This document shows, piece after piece, positions 1 to 6,378 of a stretch of DNA of 14,399 nt. Each line of letters opens with the position of its first letter. Positions within the stretch are counted from its first letter, which is position 1. The notes below the pieces were generated by a model. The model was not told the DNA's origin. It saw nothing but the letters and a program-made list of their open reading frames with translations, and did no database searches. Made by a program: the position numbers and the translations under genes. The stretch comes from Bacteroidales bacterium UBA5206 (GTDB lineage: Bacteria; Bacteroidota; Bacteroidia; Bacteroidales; Tenuifilaceae): contig DHVO01000083.1 of NCBI GenBank assembly GCA_002412705.1, positions 1-14,399 on the forward strand. The letters are read 5' to 3'.

Positions 1-732
1 TCGTATGGCACACACCACGTACTAAAGGGCATTGACCTTGAGGTGGAATCGGGTTCTATTATAGGCTACATTGGGCCAAACGGTGCGGGCAAGAGCACCA
101 CCATTAAGATTCTATGCGGCATTACCTCCGATTTTGAGGGACAGGTAACCGTAAACGGCATAGACCTTAGGTCTAACCCGCTTGAGGTGAAGCGCCAAAT
201 TGGCTATATACCAGAGAAGGCTGCGCTTTACGCAACCCTAACCCCTATGGAGTACCTTGAGTTTGTGGGACAGCTATACGGGCTAAACCGCGATACCATT
301 GCCGATAAATCGCTGCGCTTGCTGGAACTTTTTGATATGAAAGGGGTTGCCTACAACCGCATGGACACCTTCTCCAAGGGTATGCAGCAAAAGGTGCTAA
401 TAATATCGGGGCTAATAAACAACCCAAAAATTCTTTTCCTAGACGAGCCGCTATCGGGGCTAGATGCCAACTCGGTAATTATTGTTAAGGAGATGCTACT
501 ACAGCTGGCACGCGAGGGCAAAACCATTTTCTACAGCTCGCACCTTATGGATGTGGTTGAGAAGATATCTAACCGTATTGTGCTAATTGACAAGGGCGTG
601 GTGGTTGCCGATGGCACCTTTGAGTCGCTAAACCAAGGGCGCGGCGAGTCGCTGGAGAAGCTGTTTGCCGAGCTAACCGGCGAGAAAGGGCTAACCGACA
701 GGGCCGAGAAGATTGTTCAAGCATTTGAGTAG
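1..732 (+). CDS. ABC transporter ATP-binding protein, 5' end outside window
   Basis: This is the cytoplasmic ATPase subunit of an ABC exporter; it would power the permease encoded immediately downstream. The reading frame is open from base 1 (SYGTHHVLKGIDLEVE...), so the gene starts before the window. The first in-frame start-like codon, GTG at 43, lies inside the core fold and is not the true start; roughly ten N-terminal residues are probably missing. Counting from base 1, the Walker A motif GPNGAGKST is at about residues 25-33, the signature helix reads FSKGMQQK near 124-131 in place of LSGGQ, Walker B is ILFLDEP near 144-150, and the switch histidine sits in SSHLMD. The Q-loop position reads GYIPEK, with Glu in place of Gln, as is common in ABC-2-type ATPases. 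The gene ends 8 nt before the permease ATG, consistent with co-transcription. The substrate cannot be told from sequence. Confidence 0.93.
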   Translation, partial: SYGTHHVLKGIDLEVESGSIIGYIGPNGAGKSTTIKILCGITSDFEGQVTVNGIDLRSNPLEVKRQIGYIPEKAALYATLTPMEYLEFVGQLYGLNRDTIADKSLRLLELFDMKGVAYNRMDTFSKGMQQKVLIISGLINNPKILFLDEPLSGLDANSVIIVKEMLLQLAREGKTIFYSSHLMDVVEKISNRIVLIDKGVVVADGTFESLNQGRGESLEKLFAELTGEKGLTDRAEKIVQAFE

Positions 733-740
733 CCTAGGAG

Positions 741-2387
741 ATGGAAAAAATTGCACTACTTATACTTAGACCCTTTAAGCGGTTTATAACCGCATCGGGC
801 GTAAACTACGAGCAGCTTACGGCCATACTCCGCGTTAAGCTGATGATGGATAACCGTAGGCCAACTGCCCTATCGGGAATGCAGAAAAAGAAGAACGGCC
901 TATTCCTTCAAATGTTCGTATTCGGGCTTATGGGGCTTATGGCGGGAATGACTATTCTGCAAATTCAAGATGAGGTTACCGCGTTTACCATCGTTTTCTC
1001 CTTTATCATGGTAATTATTGCCATGACCATGGTTGGTGAGTTCTCTACCGTGCTGTTTGATACCACCGATAACTACATTCTGCTCCCCCGCCCCATAAAC
1101 AGCAAAACCATATACTTGGCCAAGGGCATTCACATTGCCTTTTACCTTTTGGGCATTGCCATTCCCCTAGCCATATTCCCACTAGCATTCACCTTTGGAA
1201 ACTACGGCGTTACTGCAGGATTACTATTCCTGCTTGGGGTGTTCCTTATTACGCTGTTTACCATTTTCTTTACCAACATACTCTACCTTTTGCTAATGAA
1301 CTGGCTTAGCGCAGAGAGGCTAAAGGATGTGATATCGTACTTCCAAATTGGTATTGCCATTGTTATGTTTGGCGCCTACCAGCTGCTTCCAAAGATTATT
1401 GAGATGGAGGCTGTAGAGAACGCCACGCTAACCATTAGCTGGTGGACATACCTTATTCCTCCTGTATGGATTGCTGGTTTTATAAAGTCTTGCTCCACTC
1501 TTACCTTCGATTTTTTTGGAATAGTAACCACTACGCTTGCCCTTACCGTTCCATTCCTAAGCATTTGGTTTGTAACCAAGTATTTGGCGGGCTACTTTAC
1601 AAACAAGCTATCGCAGCTTGATGTGGCCGAGTCGGGCGAAAAGAGCTCCGCATCGCGTAAGGTAAAAACCCGCTGGGATGGACTGCTAACCAGCTCATCG
1701 GAGGAGCAGGCTGCATATCGCTTTGCGATAAGGCAAACCTCGCGTAACCGTAAGTTTAAAATATCGGTTTACCCTGCTTTGGGCTACGTGCTGGTTCTTA
1801 TTATTGTGCTTATTAAACCCGATTTTAAGGATTTGGCAGGTTCTATTGCAAACCTTGCCGATTCGCGCAGCTACATAACCATGCTTTACGCCCCGCTGCT
1901 GCTAGCATTTACTGTGGTGCAAATGGTAAACTACTCCGATACCCCAGAGGCATCGTGGATTTTTAGCGTTGTTCCCGTAGATAAACCTGGAACCATTATA
2001 TCTGGAATAGTAAAGGCGCTATACGTAAACTACATTCTTCCTGCCCTGCTGTTTTGCAGCGCAATTGTGCTTGCCATTTGGGGTATTACTGCTGCATTCC
2101 ACATTATTATTGCGCTGGCAATGAGCGTGCTGTTCTGTGGAGTTCTGGTAAAAACCATTGGGGAGAAGCTACCCTTTAGCCAATCGTACGACATGCAGAA
2201 CAAGGGCAACAACATGGCCCGAGGCTTTATAGCCGTATTCTCCATTGGAGGGTTTGGCCTAGCGCACTACGGAATAACCTTTTTGCCGCTTATTGGGCAA
2301 ATTGTATGCTTTGCCCTTGTAGTGGTAGCAGCATGGCTAATACTGGGCTCCATAAAGCAAATAAGCTGGAGCAAGATAAAAAGCTAA
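741..2387 (+). CDS. Large multi-pass ABC transporter permease
   Basis: This 548-residue inner-membrane protein is probably the transmembrane subunit paired with the ATPase ending 8 nt upstream. At least eleven hydrophobic segments are visible, at about residues 55-75, 82-100, 128-150, 156-186, 198-216, 233-249, 258-280, 343-358, 380-397, 420-470 (two or three helices) and 494-537 (two helices). A charged loop rich in Ser, Lys and Arg lies at about 290-345 and splits the protein into two membrane halves. It has more segments than a classical six-helix ABC-2 permease, so it may be a duplicated or fused form. No catalytic motif is visible, and the role rests on membrane topology and the neighbouring ATPase. 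AGGAG abuts the ATG with no spacer, too close for an effective Shine-Dalgarno site. Transcription likely ends at the hairpin 34 nt past the stop codon. Confidence 0.82.
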   Translation: MEKIALLILRPFKRFITASGVNYEQLTAILRVKLMMDNRRPTALSGMQKKKNGLFLQMFVFGLMGLMAGMTILQIQDEVTAFTIVFSFIMVIIAMTMVGEFSTVLFDTTDNYILLPRPINSKTIYLAKGIHIAFYLLGIAIPLAIFPLAFTFGNYGVTAGLLFLLGVFLITLFTIFFTNILYLLLMNWLSAERLKDVISYFQIGIAIVMFGAYQLLPKIIEMEAVENATLTISWWTYLIPPVWIAGFIKSCSTLTFDFFGIVTTTLALTVPFLSIWFVTKYLAGYFTNKLSQLDVAESGEKSSASRKVKTRWDGLLTSSSEEQAAYRFAIRQTSRNRKFKISVYPALGYVLVLIIVLIKPDFKDLAGSIANLADSRSYITMLYAPLLLAFTVVQMVNYSDTPEASWIFSVVPVDKPGTIISGIVKALYVNYILPALLFCSAIVLAIWGITAAFHIIIALAMSVLFCGVLVKTIGEKLPFSQSYDMQNKGNNMARGFIAVFSIGGFGLAHYGITFLPLIGQIVCFALVVVAAWLILGSIKQISWSKIKS

Positions 2388-2420
2388 ACCTGCACAGCAG
2401 GCCAATATCACCTAAAATAA

Positions 2421-2450
2421 GAAACCCCAGGGATTTCTCCTTGGGGTTTC
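2421..2450. terminator. Bidirectional intrinsic terminator between convergent genes
   Basis: The arms are 2421-2432 and 2439-2450, making a 12-bp stem (one G-T wobble at 2430/2441) with a 6-nt loop. On + the stem is followed by TTTT (2451-2454); on - it is followed by TTATTTT (complement of 2414-2420). It lies between the permease stop (2387) and the stop of the minus-strand NYN gene (2476), so it can end transcription from both sides. Confidence 0.9.
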
Positions 2451-2475
2451 TTTTGCTGATGCTAGTATCAAAACA

Positions 2476-3417
2476 CTAGTACCTATTAAAATCTTCGGGT
2501 TCAACCTTGTGAACGTTCTTAGCCACATCCTGGCCGCGCTCGTTCTTCTCAATGGTGAACTCAACCCAATCGCCCTCCTCTATATCGCTAAAATCGCAAT
2601 CAACAACATCAAGGTAGTGGAAGAATAGGTTGTTTGGTGGGAACTGAATAAAACCGTAGCCACTGTTCATGTTCATGGTACGACCACGCTTAACAGAGCC
2701 ATCGTTCTCACTTGAAACACTGCTGCTAGTACTACTTGCAACCATTGCTGGCATAGAGTACTCCTGTGTTTCGAATAGGTTAATAATAACTGGATCGTTT
2801 GCTTTTAGCCCGTTATTAATAATCTCGTGCATTGGAACAGGGTAAGTAACCTCCTGAATAAGGTCCTGCGATGTTCTGGTGACAATATCGCGGCCCATGT
2901 CGTCGGTGTACTCAAAGTCCCAACTAATTACCATTACTTTTGTTCCAATGGAGTTCAGCTTACGAATAAGCGGAACGTAATCGCCATCGGATGTAATAAG
3001 TACCAGTACATCAAAACGTTTATAGAATGTTTGCTCAAAAGCCTCAAGAGCCAACCAAACATCTATACCCTTCTCCTCTTTCTTTCCGCTTCTTGTTCTT
3101 AATGGTAGGTAGTGGGTAATAACGCCTTCGGACATAAGAATGTCGTCGAATACACGGTCGTTGTAAAGCTGGTTTCCACGTTGGCTAGCCTCTTGTGCGC
3201 TAAGCCTTCCACGGAAATAGTGCGCTTCAGTAACCTGACAGTAACGCGTTTCGGTCCCCTCTTCCCTTGCTATCAAGTTCCTAATGAACTTGTGCATTCC
3301 ACCAATGTTCAGGCGCTTTCTGCGAGAATGAACGTAGTTGTAATAGTTACTTACATGTAGGAAGTAGTTTCCATCGTAGAATACTCCAATTCTAACGATG
3401 TCTTTAGGTGAACTCAT
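2476..3417 (-). CDS. NYN (LabA-like/PIN-fold) domain protein with C-terminal cold-shock domain
   Basis: This 313-residue cytoplasmic protein is probably an RNA-binding ribonuclease or RNA-handling factor. Residues 6-190 match the NYN fold: the first strand GVFYDGNYF carries Asp15 and Asn17, KGIDVWLALEA carries Asp119, and LVLITSDGDYVPLIRKL carries Asp144 and Asp146. These are the acidic positions expected to bind metal in active NYN/PIN nucleases. A Ser-rich linker at about 226-238 leads to an OB-fold cold-shock domain (about 244-305) with an RNP1-like SGYGFIQF at 252-259 and an RNP2-like NLFFHYLDV at 263-271. No signal peptide or membrane segment is seen. The gene stands alone, convergent with the permease, with its own promoter-like sequence upstream. 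The domain assignments come from recognised motifs; nuclease activity and target RNA are inferred. Confidence 0.87.
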   Translation of the reverse strand: MSSPKDIVRIGVFYDGNYFLHVSNYYNYVHSRRKRLNIGGMHKFIRNLIAREEGTETRYCQVTEAHYFRGRLSAQEASQRGNQLYNDRVFDDILMSEGVITHYLPLRTRSGKKEEKGIDVWLALEAFEQTFYKRFDVLVLITSDGDYVPLIRKLNSIGTKVMVISWDFEYTDDMGRDIVTRTSQDLIQEVTYPVPMHEIINNGLKANDPVIINLFETQEYSMPAMVASSTSSSVSSENDGSVKRGRTMNMNSGYGFIQFPPNNLFFHYLDVVDCDFSDIEEGDWVEFTIEKNERGQDVAKNVHKVEPEDFNRY

Positions 3418-3518
3418 AGAATTACAGGTTTGTTGTTTTTGGGATCAATTATTTTTTGTATTTGCTAGTTTCGTAACCGCTCTTTATTCTTTATAAATAA
3501 AAGAAATACGAGTGATTG

Positions 3519-3549
3519 CAAAGATACTTATTTACAAAACGTTTCAAAA
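3519..3549 (-). promoter_or_regulatory. Bacteroidota-type promoter for the NYN/cold-shock gene
   Basis: Read on the minus strand, TATCTTTG (complement of 3519-3526) fits the TAnnTTTG -7 consensus, and TTTTG (complement of 3545-3549) lies 18 nt upstream in the -33 position. This leaves a 5' leader of roughly 90-100 nt before the ATG at 3417. No other candidate was seen in this gap. Confidence 0.6.
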
Positions 3550-3833
3550 CGACAGTTTGTTTACTTTACCTACACTCTGTTTTTGGTGACTAATTACGCT
3601 AAAGCTAACACAACTATCTATATTGCTGGATAAGTATAAGTTTCCTCCTATTTTAAGCAATCCAATAAAGTGGATGGATGGCTTATTTTTTTTGATAAAC
3701 TTCTTAAAAATTTGTCAAAATAGGTTTTTCACGCTATTGTTTTTATCTCACTGCCAACAGGTGTCAGTAAATTGCTATTCTCATTGGCCCAAAACTATAA
3801 GGGAATGCTGTTAATCCGCTATATATCAGAAAC

Positions 3834-3868
3834 AACGAATAGCCTACGAGTTCAATAGGCTATTCGTT
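3834..3868 (-). terminator. Hairpin terminator after the DUF4139 gene
   Basis: A perfect 12-bp inverted repeat (arms 3834-3845 and 3857-3868, AACGAATAGCCT and its complement) encloses an 11-nt loop. It starts 22 nt beyond the stop codon of the minus-strand gene 3891-5762. The following minus-strand sequence, GTTTCTGATATAT, is only moderately T-rich, so termination efficiency is uncertain. Confidence 0.65.
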
Positions 3869-3890
3869 ATACAACACGCCTTCTTATTGC

Positions 3891-5762
3891 TTATTCCAAT
3901 GCAATAACCTGGTTCTTTGGATATTCAACTGCGTATCCAAACTTAAGTGTCTTGCTTTCGGCTGGATTCACGGTTAGCGTCCAATCTATTAACCCATTCT
4001 CGGCGTTACGCTGAGCACCGTTAACATTAACGTCCTTAATCTTTATCTCCTCGTTTGTTGATACGGGCAGTTGGTCGCTAATCTTAATTTTAATTGGCTG
4101 CTTTTTGCCGTTGCGAATGGCTATCTCAAACTCGCGCCTATCGGTAGCTCTGTTGCCAATAAAGTTCTTCTCGCGGAAGCTCTCCGTCTTTGTTCGCTTA
4201 ATGCTTATGCTCTCGTCCTTACCAAGTGAAAGGGACAGGGTGTCGCCAGCATTCTTTACCTCAAAAAGGGTACGACCAATGTACTTATCCTCAAAGTAGA
4301 GGTTAGCCTCTCCATCAATCAGGTTGTGCTTTTGCCAATCGGTTATGCTGGCCATAAGGTACGCTGCAGGCGTAACCTTCGGAGCAGCAATGTACTGGTA
4401 ATCGGCAGTAAGCTCTATTTGGTTAAGGGTAACCTGCACTGGCCTACCAGTAGAGGGCACATCGTATGGGATATCAATTTGGAAATTAACCGATGTTGAG
4501 TACTCAACTTGCGTTGTAGCAACGGGCTTAGGCCTTGGTGCGGCCTTTGCTTTGGGAGCAGACTCACGCTTCCTACTATCGATGCCATATGCCACTACCA
4601 CCACCTCTTCAAGCTGCACATTATCGCTCTCCATCCTAAAATCTATCCGAGGGGATGTTATTGGCAGGGTTTGGGTTTTCATTCCAACGAATGATGCTTG
4701 AAGGTAGCCAGAACCTCTGGGAACAGTCACTCTGTACTCTCCATCTATATCCGTCATGCATCCAATGCTTGTTCCGGGAAAGGTTACTGAAACTCCAGGA
4801 AGTGGTTCACCATCTTCAACACTAATAATACGACCTGAAACGTTAGTTATATTGTAGTTTGGCGATGCAGTGTTTGAAATTGACGATAATCCTCGAATCC
4901 TTATATTATTGTACCCCAAGTACCAAGGCAGCAGCTGGGGGTAAATGTTGCCATCCTGCGGATTGCCAGACGATATGGAGAGCTTTATCTTTTTCCAATC
5001 CTCGCCTGTTGACTGGTACACGTTGGCCTTAAAAGTTAAGTCGATGGGTTGCTCAACGCTCTCCACACGGATATCGTATAGCGGGAACCACCCAGCCTGA
5101 TTAATGAAGTACGATAGGGTTGCTGGTACGCTGGCTGGCTTTTCGGAATCGAGCACAACAGTTAGCTCACCCGACTCCTTTTTCTCGCCCTTCATAATGT
5201 CGCGCATCTGGTTCCCCACCACAGATAGTTCCGTTTGCAGCTTGGTAACCACCTTGTTTTTCTCCAGTTTCTCGGTCTCAAGAGCACGGAGCTTATCGCG
5301 GAAGTATGCCATGGCTATCTTCAAATCCTCTGGTTTAACGCCCTGCTGGCCGCTAATGTCCTTGTTTGCCAAAAGCATCTCCTTCTCGGTATCGATACTA
5401 CCCAACAGCGTACGCTCAAGGTTTATCTGCTCCTGCAGCTCCTCGCTACGCTTTTTTAGTGCGATATAGCTGGGGCTTAGCTCTGTACCATCGGTGCGGT
5501 TTATGGTAAAATCTATTGATATAATGGTAGCATCGCCGCAGGTAAGCTGTATGGACTGCTGGTCCAACCCAACGGGAAGGTTGGTAAATACCAGCTTATT
5601 CTCGCCCTTAGCAAGGGCAAGGGTTGCCTCGCGCTTAACCTGCGCGCCGCTGGTAAACACGGTTACCTCCTTTAGCTTTGTATCCAGCTTTTGCTGATTT
5701 TGCCCTACGCTAACGCCTATGGCTAGCGCTACGGACAGTAATGTGATAAACGCTTTTTTCAT
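3891..5762 (-). CDS. Exported MuiA/DUF4139-family protein with inserted CarboxypepD_reg-like domain
   Basis: This 623-residue protein begins with a signal peptide (about 1-20, hydrophobic core after MKKAF, likely cleaved before QNQQK), so it is exported; there is no lipobox. Residues about 27-90 resemble the DUF4140 N-terminal domain (KEVTVFTSGAQVKREATLAL), residues 98-190 form a probable coiled coil, and residues from about 210 to 617 resemble DUF4139 of the mucoidy-inhibitor MuiA family. This domain is interrupted at about 285-415. The insert carries a SusC-like stretch NIRIRGLSSISN (286-297), a CarboxypepD_reg-like beta-sandwich at about 308-378 (SGRIISVEDGEPLPGVSVTF, TDIDGEYRVTV, ASFVGM), a TonB-box-like LEEVVVVAYG (384-393) and a Lys/Pro/Ala-rich spacer (396-416). 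No beta-barrel follows, so it is not a TonB receptor. The biochemical function is unknown; a cell-envelope role is inferred. It appears monocistronic. Confidence 0.85.
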   Translation of the reverse strand: MKKAFITLLSVALAIGVSVGQNQQKLDTKLKEVTVFTSGAQVKREATLALAKGENKLVFTNLPVGLDQQSIQLTCGDATIISIDFTINRTDGTELSPSYIALKKRSEELQEQINLERTLLGSIDTEKEMLLANKDISGQQGVKPEDLKIAMAYFRDKLRALETEKLEKNKVVTKLQTELSVVGNQMRDIMKGEKKESGELTVVLDSEKPASVPATLSYFINQAGWFPLYDIRVESVEQPIDLTFKANVYQSTGEDWKKIKLSISSGNPQDGNIYPQLLPWYLGYNNIRIRGLSSISNTASPNYNITNVSGRIISVEDGEPLPGVSVTFPGTSIGCMTDIDGEYRVTVPRGSGYLQASFVGMKTQTLPITSPRIDFRMESDNVQLEEVVVVAYGIDSRKRESAPKAKAAPRPKPVATTQVEYSTSVNFQIDIPYDVPSTGRPVQVTLNQIELTADYQYIAAPKVTPAAYLMASITDWQKHNLIDGEANLYFEDKYIGRTLFEVKNAGDTLSLSLGKDESISIKRTKTESFREKNFIGNRATDRREFEIAIRNGKKQPIKIKISDQLPVSTNEEIKIKDVNVNGAQRNAENGLIDWTLTVNPAESKTLKFGYAVEYPKNQVIALE

Positions 5763-5807
5763 GGGGGATGGTATTTAATTCTGTTAATGTATAAGTCAAT
5801 CCTACAC

Positions 5808-5815
5808 CAAATATA
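5808..5815 (-). promoter_or_regulatory. Candidate -7 promoter box of the DUF4139 gene
   Basis: On the minus strand the complement of 5808-5815 reads TATATTTG, an exact TAnnTTTG match, about 46 nt upstream of the ATG. No TTTG or TTG was found at the expected -33 spacing (around 5834-5838), so this is a partial promoter match. Confidence 0.45.
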
Positions 5816-5981
5816 GAAATAAGCGTAACGATAATGGCTATGAGATGTCCACTTTGTTCTGCAGCATTAGAAATAGAGGGAAGCAGTGCTCATAGAATAA
5901 TCCAATGTCATATCTCTATCAATTCGCTTCAAATTGAAGTTTGCGAGTAGAAATTGTTGTGCTCATTTAAATGTTGTTTAT

Positions 5982-6240
5982 GGGGCTTTGCCCCAAACCC
6001 CACTTACTTTCTAGGTTGCCTCACACCTTACAGGTGTTCAGCGAACTCGCCACAAAACGGCTCGGTTGAAACAAGAAAGTAAGCAAAGAAATTCAAGGCT
6101 GCGCCTGCCTCACACGAAAAACTACGCATCGATGGCTAAAAAATCTGAACTTGCACCTCCCTTCGGTCGGCGCTTCGAACAGCAGATTTTTTTAACGCCA
6201 TCTTCGCTTGTTTTTCGGCTCACCAGCCGAGGCCAACGCT
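5982..6240. repeat. Structured intergenic element, probably a dispersed Bacteroidota repeat
   Basis: This stretch is built of nested inverted repeats. A GGGGC-TTT-GCCCC hairpin (5982-5994) opens it. A perfect 10-bp inverted repeat, CTTACTTTCT (6003-6012) and AGAAAGTAAG (6074-6083), brackets a small hairpin ACACCT-TAC-AGGTGT (6023-6037). A long imperfect stem at 6115-6217 follows. The overall style (GGGGCTTTGCCCC, AGAAAGTAAGCAAA, an AAAAAATCTG/CAGATTTTTT stem) resembles intergenic sequences I recall from other Bacteroidota genomes; that recollection is not verified here. The boundaries are approximate and only one copy lies in this window. Confidence 0.55.
6115..6217. other. Long imperfect hairpin within the intergenic element
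   Basis: Three arm pairs nest in register. CGAAAAAC (6115-6122) pairs with GTTTTTCG (6210-6217), GATGGC (6131-6136) with GCCATC (6197-6202), and AAAAAATCTG (6138-6147) with CAGATTTTTT (6183-6192). The apical loop (6148-6182) contains CCTTCGG. In total 24 Watson-Crick pairs are interrupted by internal loops. It could fold as RNA from either strand. The T run at 6187-6193 follows the smaller apical structure and could also act as a terminator on +, but no upstream + gene is present. Confidence 0.6.
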
Positions 6241-6317
6241 ATTCCAAGATTTATTACCACAAAAGTTCTCTTAACTAAACTCCATTAACATTGTTCAATA
6301 AACTTTTTCACCAATCA

Positions 6318-6333
6318 CCTAAATCGATTTAGG
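6318..6333. promoter_or_regulatory. Candidate LacI-family operator (16-bp perfect palindrome)
   Basis: CCTAAATCGATTTAGG is a perfect 16-bp palindrome with a central CG, the usual architecture of LacI-family operators. It sits 7 nt upstream of the -7 box and 45 nt upstream of the start codon of a LacI-family regulator, covering the place where a -33 element would lie. Binding there would be expected to repress the operon, including the regulator itself. No second copy was found by eye in the window. Confidence 0.65.
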
Positions 6334-6340
6334 AAATTTT

Positions 6341-6348
6341 TATATTTG
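6341..6348 (+). promoter_or_regulatory. -7 promoter box of the glycan operon
   Basis: TATATTTG exactly matches the Bacteroidota TAnnTTTG -7 consensus, 30 nt before the ATG at 6379. No TTTG was seen at the -33 spacing, where the palindromic operator lies instead. This would be the promoter for the regulator and the downstream genes. Confidence 0.6.
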
Positions 6349-6378
6349 CCTTTGTGGATTGTTTAAGAAGACTTTGGG

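Larger units (their letters stand above)
3418..3890. other. AT-rich intergenic region between two minus-strand genes
   Basis: This 473-bp gap holds the NYN gene promoter (3519-3549) at one end and the hairpin terminator of the DUF4139 gene (3834-3868) at the other. The middle, about 3555-3830, is AT-rich with T and A runs. A 63-codon open frame at 3623-3814 begins in it but has no family resemblance, no upstream promoter box and no recognisable ribosome site, so it is not called as a gene. I see no RNA gene or riboswitch. Confidence 0.6.
5763..6378. other. Divergent intergenic region with structured element and operon control region
   Basis: This 616-bp gap separates the divergent genes 5762 (-) and 6379 (+). 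It contains, in order, the candidate -7 box of the minus-strand gene (5808-5815), roughly 160 bp with no clear signal apart from a small palindrome (CTTCAA-A-TTGAAG, 5927-5939), a structured repeat-like element (5982-6240), and the palindromic operator and -7 box of the LacI gene (6318-6348). A 70-codon frame at 6066-6278 lies within the structured element and is not called as a gene. Confidence 0.65.

Noticed and set aside
3623..3814. 63-codon open frame (+) in the AT-rich gap
   Set aside because: Low-complexity hydrophobic translation from T-rich DNA, with no promoter-like box, no ribosome site and no recognised family.
4584..4613. TonB-box-like sequence suggesting a TonB-dependent receptor
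   Set aside because: No plug domain or beta-barrel follows; the rest of the protein is DUF4139, so a receptor call is not supported.
5104..5469. 121-codon open frame on + opposite the DUF4139 gene
   Set aside because: Ser/Phe-rich antisense shadow of the coiled-coil region of a well-supported minus-strand gene.
5927..5939. Small palindrome CTTCAA-A-TTGAAG as an operator
   Set aside because: Short, odd-centred, and more than 100 bp from either promoter box, with no second copy seen; it may be chance.
6066..6278. 70-codon open frame (+) in the divergent gap
   Set aside because: It lies inside the nested inverted repeats, its composition follows the stem arms, and it has no promoter box or domain resemblance. 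It is most likely an artefact of the structured element.
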